Notes under the pieces: generated by a model | The model's database searches: none | Told to the model about the DNA's origin: nothing | The model's input: only the letters and a program-made list of their open reading frames with translations | Shown: positions 13,337 to 17,172 of the stretch, in pieces | How positions within the stretch are numbered: the first letter of the stretch is position 1 | How the letters are laid out: each line of letters begins with the position of its first letter | Program-made: the position numbers and the translations under genes | Assembly: GCA_002315455.1 (NCBI GenBank) | Contig: DCGG01000041.1 | Coordinates: forward strand, 3,698 to 20,869 | DNA: 17,172 nt | Direction of reading: 5' to 3' | DNA from: Lentisphaeria bacterium UBA1784 | GTDB lineage: Bacteria; Verrucomicrobiota; Lentisphaeria; Victivallales; Victivallaceae

Positions 13337-16336
13337 CTACTGCTCCCGGCCGCAGCATTTTTTGTACTTTTTGCCGCTGCCGCAGGGACAGAGATCGTTA
13401 CGGCCCACCTTGGGAGTTTCCCGGTGAAAGGTGACCTGCACCTCCGGTTCTTCCGGCTCCTCCGGAGCGCTCTCCGGCACGCCGGGGATCGGCTGCCCGG
13501 GAGCCACCAGACCGAACTGCTCCAGCGTCTGATGGACCTGCTCCTGCGGCATGGATGCCAGCAGTTCCTCGAGAGAACTCAACCGAGTCAATGTCACGCG
13601 GAAGAGGTTGGTGGCAACGTCCCGATAGACCTGATCCATCATCAACTTGAAGATGCCGAAGGCTTCGTGTTTGTACTCCACCAGCGGATCCTTCTGGGCA
13701 TAGACCCGGAGCGACATGCTGGAACGGAGATTGTCCATAGCGTAGAGATGCTCCTGCCACAACCGGTCGATGGCCTCCAGCACCGTATGCCGCTGAAGGT
13801 ATGCCTGCTCCTCCTCGGTGAGGGTGGCGTTCCGGTCAAGGTAGGCGGACTCCAGTTTCTCGACGATCTGGATGGTCAACTTCTCGCCGCTCTCCAACTG
13901 GTCATCGCGGAGGCCTTCCGTCAGCATGGAGGCTTCGAAATGCACCGGGAACGTGGTGTTGAGCCAGCCGAGAAGCCGCTCATAGTCGAAGGTGCGGCTC
14001 TCATCCTTGCTCTCCTTGCGGAAGGCGCAGGAGTTCACCTCCTCCAGCACCACCTGCTCCACAATGGAGAAGAGCACGTCCCGGGGATGTTCCGAAAGCA
14101 GGGCATCCTTGCGCAGGGCGTAGATGATCTCCCGCTGCTTATTCATCACGTCGTCGAAGTCCAGCGTCCGCTTCCGGATGGCGAAGTGGTGCTGTTCCAC
14201 CCGCTTCTGGGCGGTCTCGATGGACTTGTTCAGCCACGGATGCTGAAGTTCGTCCCCCTCCTGAAGTCCGAACCTGTCGAAGATCCGGACGATCCGGTCG
14301 GAACCGAAGAGCCGCATCAGATTGTCCTCCAGCGAAACGTAGAACTTGGAGGATCCCGGATCGCCCTGACGGGAACACCGGCCCCGCAACTGGCGGTCGA
14401 TCCGCCGGGAGTCGTGCCGGGAAGATCCGATCACGTGCAGTCCGCCCAGTTCCGCCACCCCGGGAGCCAGTTTGATGTCCGTTCCGCGGCCCGCCATGTT
14501 GGTGGCGACCGTGACTGCGCCGGGCTGGCCGGCCCGGGCTACGATCTCCGCCTCGTACTGGTGGTTCTTGGCGTTGAGGACGTTGTGGGGAATGTTCCGG
14601 ATCTTCAACATGCGGGAGAGGATCTCGGAATCTTCCACCGAAATGGTCCCCAGCAGCACCGGCTGCCCCTTGGCATGGCGCTCGGCCACGTCCTCAAGGA
14701 TGGCGTTGTACTTCTCTCGCTTGGTCTTGAAGATGGAGTCGTTGTCATCCTTCCGGATGCAGGGGCGGTTGGTGGGGATCACGATCACGTCCAGCTTGTA
14801 AATCTGATGGAACTCCGCCGCCTCGGTCTCCGCCGTTCCGGTCATACCGGCCAGTTTCTTGTAGAGACGGAAGTAGTTCTGGATGGTGATGGTGGCCATG
14901 GTCTGCGTCTCCTGCTCGATGGCCACGTGTTCCTTGGCCTCCAGAGCCTGATGCAGACCGTCGGAGAAACGCCGTCCCGGCATCAGCCGGCCGGTGTGCT
15001 CATCGACGATCATCACCTTGCCCTCCTGAACGACGTAGTTCACGTCCTTCTCAAAGAGGCAGTATGCCTTCAGCAACTGAGAGAGATCGTGGAGCCGCTC
15101 GCTCTTCGCCGCAAACTCTTCCTGAAAGGTGTTCTTCCGCACCGTCTTCTCCTCCGCGGAGAGCACGGGATCGGTATCAATGCGGTTGATTTCGCTGAGC
15201 AGATCGGGGACCACGAAGTAGTCCGGATCGTCGGGGGAGATCGCCTCCCGTCCCTGCGCGGTCAGATCCGCTTCATTGGTCTTTTCGTCAATGGTGAAGT
15301 AAAGTCCGCTCTGGACCTCCTGCAGCATCCCGCGGTTGGTATCGCTGCGGACCTTCGACTCCAGCCGTTCCAACTCTTTCAGCAGGTCGCCATCCTCGAG
15401 GATGTGGAGCAGCTGCTTGTGGGTCGGCATGCCGAACTTCACCTGAAGCAGTTTGGTCAGGGCCTCCTCCCGGCCTTCGGCGGAGAGTTTGTCGTCCTCC
15501 AAGGCGGCGCGGGCTTCACGGATCAGCCTGGAACAGAGCAGATTCTGCTTGGAATACAACCCCGAAACCAGCGGCTGAAGTTTGTCGAACTGATGCGTGG
15601 AGGTGGGCACCGGACCGGAGATGATCAGCGGAGTCCGGGCCTCGTCAATGAGAATACTGTCGATCTCGTCCACAATGGCATAGAAGTGGCCGCGCTGGAC
15701 CAACTGGTCCGCTTCGGTGGCCATGCCCATGTCCCGCAGATAGTCGAATCCGAACTCGCTGTTGGTGCCGTAGGTGATGTCACAAGCGTACTGGGCCCGG
15801 CGGACGTCCGGCGGCTGCATATTCTGCAGGCACCCCACCGTCAGACCGAGGAAGGTGTAGATCTGCCCCATCCAGCTGGAGTCCCGCAGCGCCAGATAGT
15901 CGTTGACCGTAACCAGCTGGCAGTTTTCACCGGTGAGTGCGTTCAGGTAGAGCGGCATGGTCGCCACGAGGGTCTTGCCTTCGCCGGTGGCCATTTCCGC
16001 GATGTTTCCGCGGTGCAGGGCGATGCCGCCCATGAGCTGGACGTCGAAGGGGACCATATCCCACTTCACCGGCTGACCGCAGACCTCGAACTCCCTGCCC
16101 ACCAGACGGCGGCAGGCGTTCTTCACCACGGCGAAGGCTTCGCACATGATGTCGTCGGTGGTCTCTCCGGCGGCGAGCCGGGCCTTGAATTCGGGGGTCT
16201 TGGCCTGCAACTGTTCGTCGGTAAGGGACTGCAGTCCCAGCTCGATCTCATTGATCCTCCGGACCAGCGGAAGCATCTTCTTCAGATCCCGCTGGCTCTT
16301 GCTCCCGAAGATCGCTTTCAGAATCCCGTTGAGCAT
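13337..16336 (-). CDS. secA: Preprotein translocase ATPase SecA
   Basis: This 999-residue motor drives preproteins through the SecYEG channel. It has Walker A ATGEGKT (116-122), DEID (223-226), TSGTA-like MTGTAETE (498-505), the NMAGRGTDIKL helicase motif, motif VI RGRCSRQGD (651-659), and a C-terminal zinc motif with Cys983, Cys985, Cys994 and Cys995 for SecB or ribosome binding. It is about 100 residues longer than E. coli SecA, mostly from an enlarged preprotein cross-linking domain (about 240-430). The start at 16336 follows AAGGAAG; the longer frame to 16441 lies inside pyrE. pyrE ends only 11 bases upstream, so the two form an operon. Motif VI resembles PVC-group SecA. Confidence 0.98.
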   Translation of the reverse strand: MLNGILKAIFGSKSQRDLKKMLPLVRRINEIELGLQSLTDEQLQAKTPEFKARLAAGETTDDIMCEAFAVVKNACRRLVGREFEVCGQPVKWDMVPFDVQLMGGIALHRGNIAEMATGEGKTLVATMPLYLNALTGENCQLVTVNDYLALRDSSWMGQIYTFLGLTVGCLQNMQPPDVRRAQYACDITYGTNSEFGFDYLRDMGMATEADQLVQRGHFYAIVDEIDSILIDEARTPLIISGPVPTSTHQFDKLQPLVSGLYSKQNLLCSRLIREARAALEDDKLSAEGREEALTKLLQVKFGMPTHKQLLHILEDGDLLKELERLESKVRSDTNRGMLQEVQSGLYFTIDEKTNEADLTAQGREAISPDDPDYFVVPDLLSEINRIDTDPVLSAEEKTVRKNTFQEEFAAKSERLHDLSQLLKAYCLFEKDVNYVVQEGKVMIVDEHTGRLMPGRRFSDGLHQALEAKEHVAIEQETQTMATITIQNYFRLYKKLAGMTGTAETEAAEFHQIYKLDVIVIPTNRPCIRKDDNDSIFKTKREKYNAILEDVAERHAKGQPVLLGTISVEDSEILSRMLKIRNIPHNVLNAKNHQYEAEIVARAGQPGAVTVATNMAGRGTDIKLAPGVAELGGLHVIGSSRHDSRRIDRQLRGRCSRQGDPGSSKFYVSLEDNLMRLFGSDRIVRIFDRFGLQEGDELQHPWLNKSIETAQKRVEQHHFAIRKRTLDFDDVMNKQREIIYALRKDALLSEHPRDVLFSIVEQVVLEEVNSCAFRKESKDESRTFDYERLLGWLNTTFPVHFEASMLTEGLRDDQLESGEKLTIQIVEKLESAYLDRNATLTEEEQAYLQRHTVLEAIDRLWQEHLYAMDNLRSSMSLRVYAQKDPLVEYKHEAFGIFKLMMDQVYRDVATNLFRVTLTRLSSLEELLASMPQEQVHQTLEQFGLVAPGQPIPGVPESAPEEPEEPEVQVTFHRETPKVGRNDLCPCGSGKKYKKCCGREQ

Positions 16337-16347
16337 CGCGTTCTTCC

Positions 16348-16914
16348 TTATTTGGAACCGGGACGATCCACCGCCATGCCCTCTTTGCACATGGGGCACT
16401 CCGCGGGGTCGAAGGTGGGCAGGCTCAACTTCAGCGCGCAATGGAAGGGCACGTCAAACTTGGCATCTCCGCCGGAACGGTCCACGATGACCGCAACTCC
16501 CACCACCTGACCGCCGAAAGAGCGGACCAGGTCAATGGTCTGCTGGACCCGGCCGCCCTTGGTGACCACGTCTTCCGCGACGAGGATCCGGTCCGTGGGC
16601 TTGATGGTGAATCCGCGCTTCAGCACCAGTTGGCCATCCTCCTTGTCGGCGAAGATCGCCCGACACCCGAGGGCGCGGGCCACCTCCTGACCGACGATCA
16701 ATCCGCCAACGGCGGGGCTGATGACGGCATCGATCTGCTGGCCCTTGAAGTGCTCCGCCAAATGGCGGCAGACGACTTCCGCCTTATCCGGATACTGCAA
16801 GAGCAAGGCCGCCTGGAAAAAGCGGTTGCTGTGCAAACCGCTGCGAAGCTGGAAGTGCCCGGAGAGCAACGCGCCGGAATTTTCAAGAATCTTGACGATC
16901 TCTGCTTCAGTCAT
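16348..16914 (-). CDS. pyrE: Orotate phosphoribosyltransferase
   Basis: This 188-residue enzyme joins orotate to PRPP to make orotidine monophosphate in pyrimidine synthesis. The PRPP-binding motif RILVAEDVVTKGGRV is at 109-123, and the N-terminal HFQLRSGLHSN block is typical. The C-terminus, CPMCKEG followed by PGS, is the two-cysteine tail found in one subgroup of PyrE proteins. The ATG at 16914 has AAGGTG about six bases upstream; an in-frame GTG at 16923 overlaps that site. secA follows after 11 bases. No clear promoter is visible just upstream, so it may be transcribed from within or before the partial gene on its right. Confidence 0.95.
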   Translation of the reverse strand: MTEAEIVKILENSGALLSGHFQLRSGLHSNRFFQAALLLQYPDKAEVVCRHLAEHFKGQQIDAVISPAVGGLIVGQEVARALGCRAIFADKEDGQLVLKRGFTIKPTDRILVAEDVVTKGGRVQQTIDLVRSFGGQVVGVAVIVDRSGGDAKFDVPFHCALKLSLPTFDPAECPMCKEGMAVDRPGSK

Positions 16915-16925
16915 GACATTCACCT

Positions 16926-16949
16926 TTGATATTTGGTTGATTGATATTT
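16926..16949. repeat. Two 9-bp direct repeats before pyrE
   Basis: TTGATATTT occurs at 16926-16934 and 16941-16949, a period of 15, directly before the pyrE ribosome site. It may be an operator or chance in a short AT-rich stretch. Confidence 0.4.
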
Positions 16950-16963
16950 TGTCGATTTACGCA

Positions 16964-16994
16964 CGACGCCGGACTGTGAACCGGTCCGGCGCCG
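16964..16994. promoter_or_regulatory. GC-rich hairpin upstream of pyrE
   Basis: An 11-position stem with one G-T wobble (CGACGCCGGAC against GTCCGGCGCCG) encloses a nine-base loop. On the minus strand a T-rich stretch precedes it, but no T-run follows, so it is not a standard terminator. It could be an RNA leader structure for pyrE-secA or the processed 3' end of the gene on the right. Confidence 0.4.
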
Positions 16995-17025
16995 CAAAAA
17001 CGAAAGCAAAAGCTGACAGATGTTC

Positions 17026-17172
17026 TCAACGGAACGTATCCGCCGATGCCGGCTCCACCCAGAGGTGGAAATCCACGCTCCGGCCCCCCACCTCCAAAGT
17101 GATGAGGGTATTGAGCCGCGTCAGCAGGAGCGCATAAGGCACCCGGACCTCGCCGCCCGCCACGTTGACGGA
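17026..17172 (-). CDS. C-terminal end of an unidentified protein (partial)
   Basis: The minus-strand frame running into the window from the right edge ends at TGA 17026-17028 and gives the last 48 residues of a protein. It contains VRVPYALLLTRLNTLITLEV and then VDFHLWVEPA, a pattern of alternating hydrophobic residues suggesting a beta-rich C-terminal domain. Codon use matches neighbouring genes. It is too short to identify. It lies 111 bases upstream of pyrE on the same strand and could share its transcript. Confidence 0.55.
   Translation of the reverse strand, partial: SVNVAGGEVRVPYALLLTRLNTLITLEVGGRSVDFHLWVEPASADTFR

Noticed and set aside
13424..16510. Very long plus-strand frame opposite secA
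   Set aside because: It is the mirror of secA and pyrE codon usage in a GC-rich genome; it has no recognisable domain and lies wholly over conserved minus-strand genes.

Overview
This GC-rich window comes from a bacterium that is most likely a member of the PVC superphylum, and I would guess Lentisphaerota (Victivallales-like). The best evidence is SecA: its helicase motif VI reads RGRCSRQGD, where most bacteria have RGRxGRQGD, and this variant together with the following IETAQKRVE stretch resembles chlamydial and verrucomicrobial SecA. Two unrelated secreted SGNH esterases suit a polysaccharide-degrading, probably gut-associated, organism. The assignment is inference; there is no rRNA gene in the window.

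Layout: positions 1-640 carry no convincing gene. The left edge holds two perfect 31-bp direct repeats with CRISPR-like spacing, followed by an AT-rich stretch. Next come an orphan TaqI-type adenine-specific DNA methyltransferase (minus strand), a divergent 67-aa SHOCT-like protein, and an RlmD/TrmA-like RNA methyltransferase (minus). A secreted GxDLY/SGNH esterase (plus) follows, meeting tail to tail a minus-strand cell-elongation cluster: mreC, mreD and PBP2 (mrdA), joined by ATGA start/stop overlaps. Upstream of mreC lie ppiB and a CE12-like rhamnogalacturonan acetylesterase, both minus. Then come aroC (plus), plsY (minus), an M24 Xaa-Pro peptidase (plus), and the minus-strand pair pyrE-secA, with the 3' end of one more minus-strand gene at the right edge.

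Most of the window is housekeeping: peptidoglycan elongation (MreC/MreD/PBP2), protein export (SecA), phospholipid synthesis (PlsY), aromatic and pyrimidine synthesis (AroC, PyrE) and protein folding (PpiB). The accessory parts are the methyltransferase with its AT-rich flank and repeats, and the two esterases. Several intergenic regions carry recognisable promoters with a recurring TATATT -10 element about 16-17 nt after a TTG-type -35.

I do not see a complete, undescribed multi-gene system. The best leads are the CRISPR-like repeat pair at the left edge, the methyltransferase/small-protein divergent pair that shares one promoter region, and the RNA methyltransferase with an altered catalytic loop.
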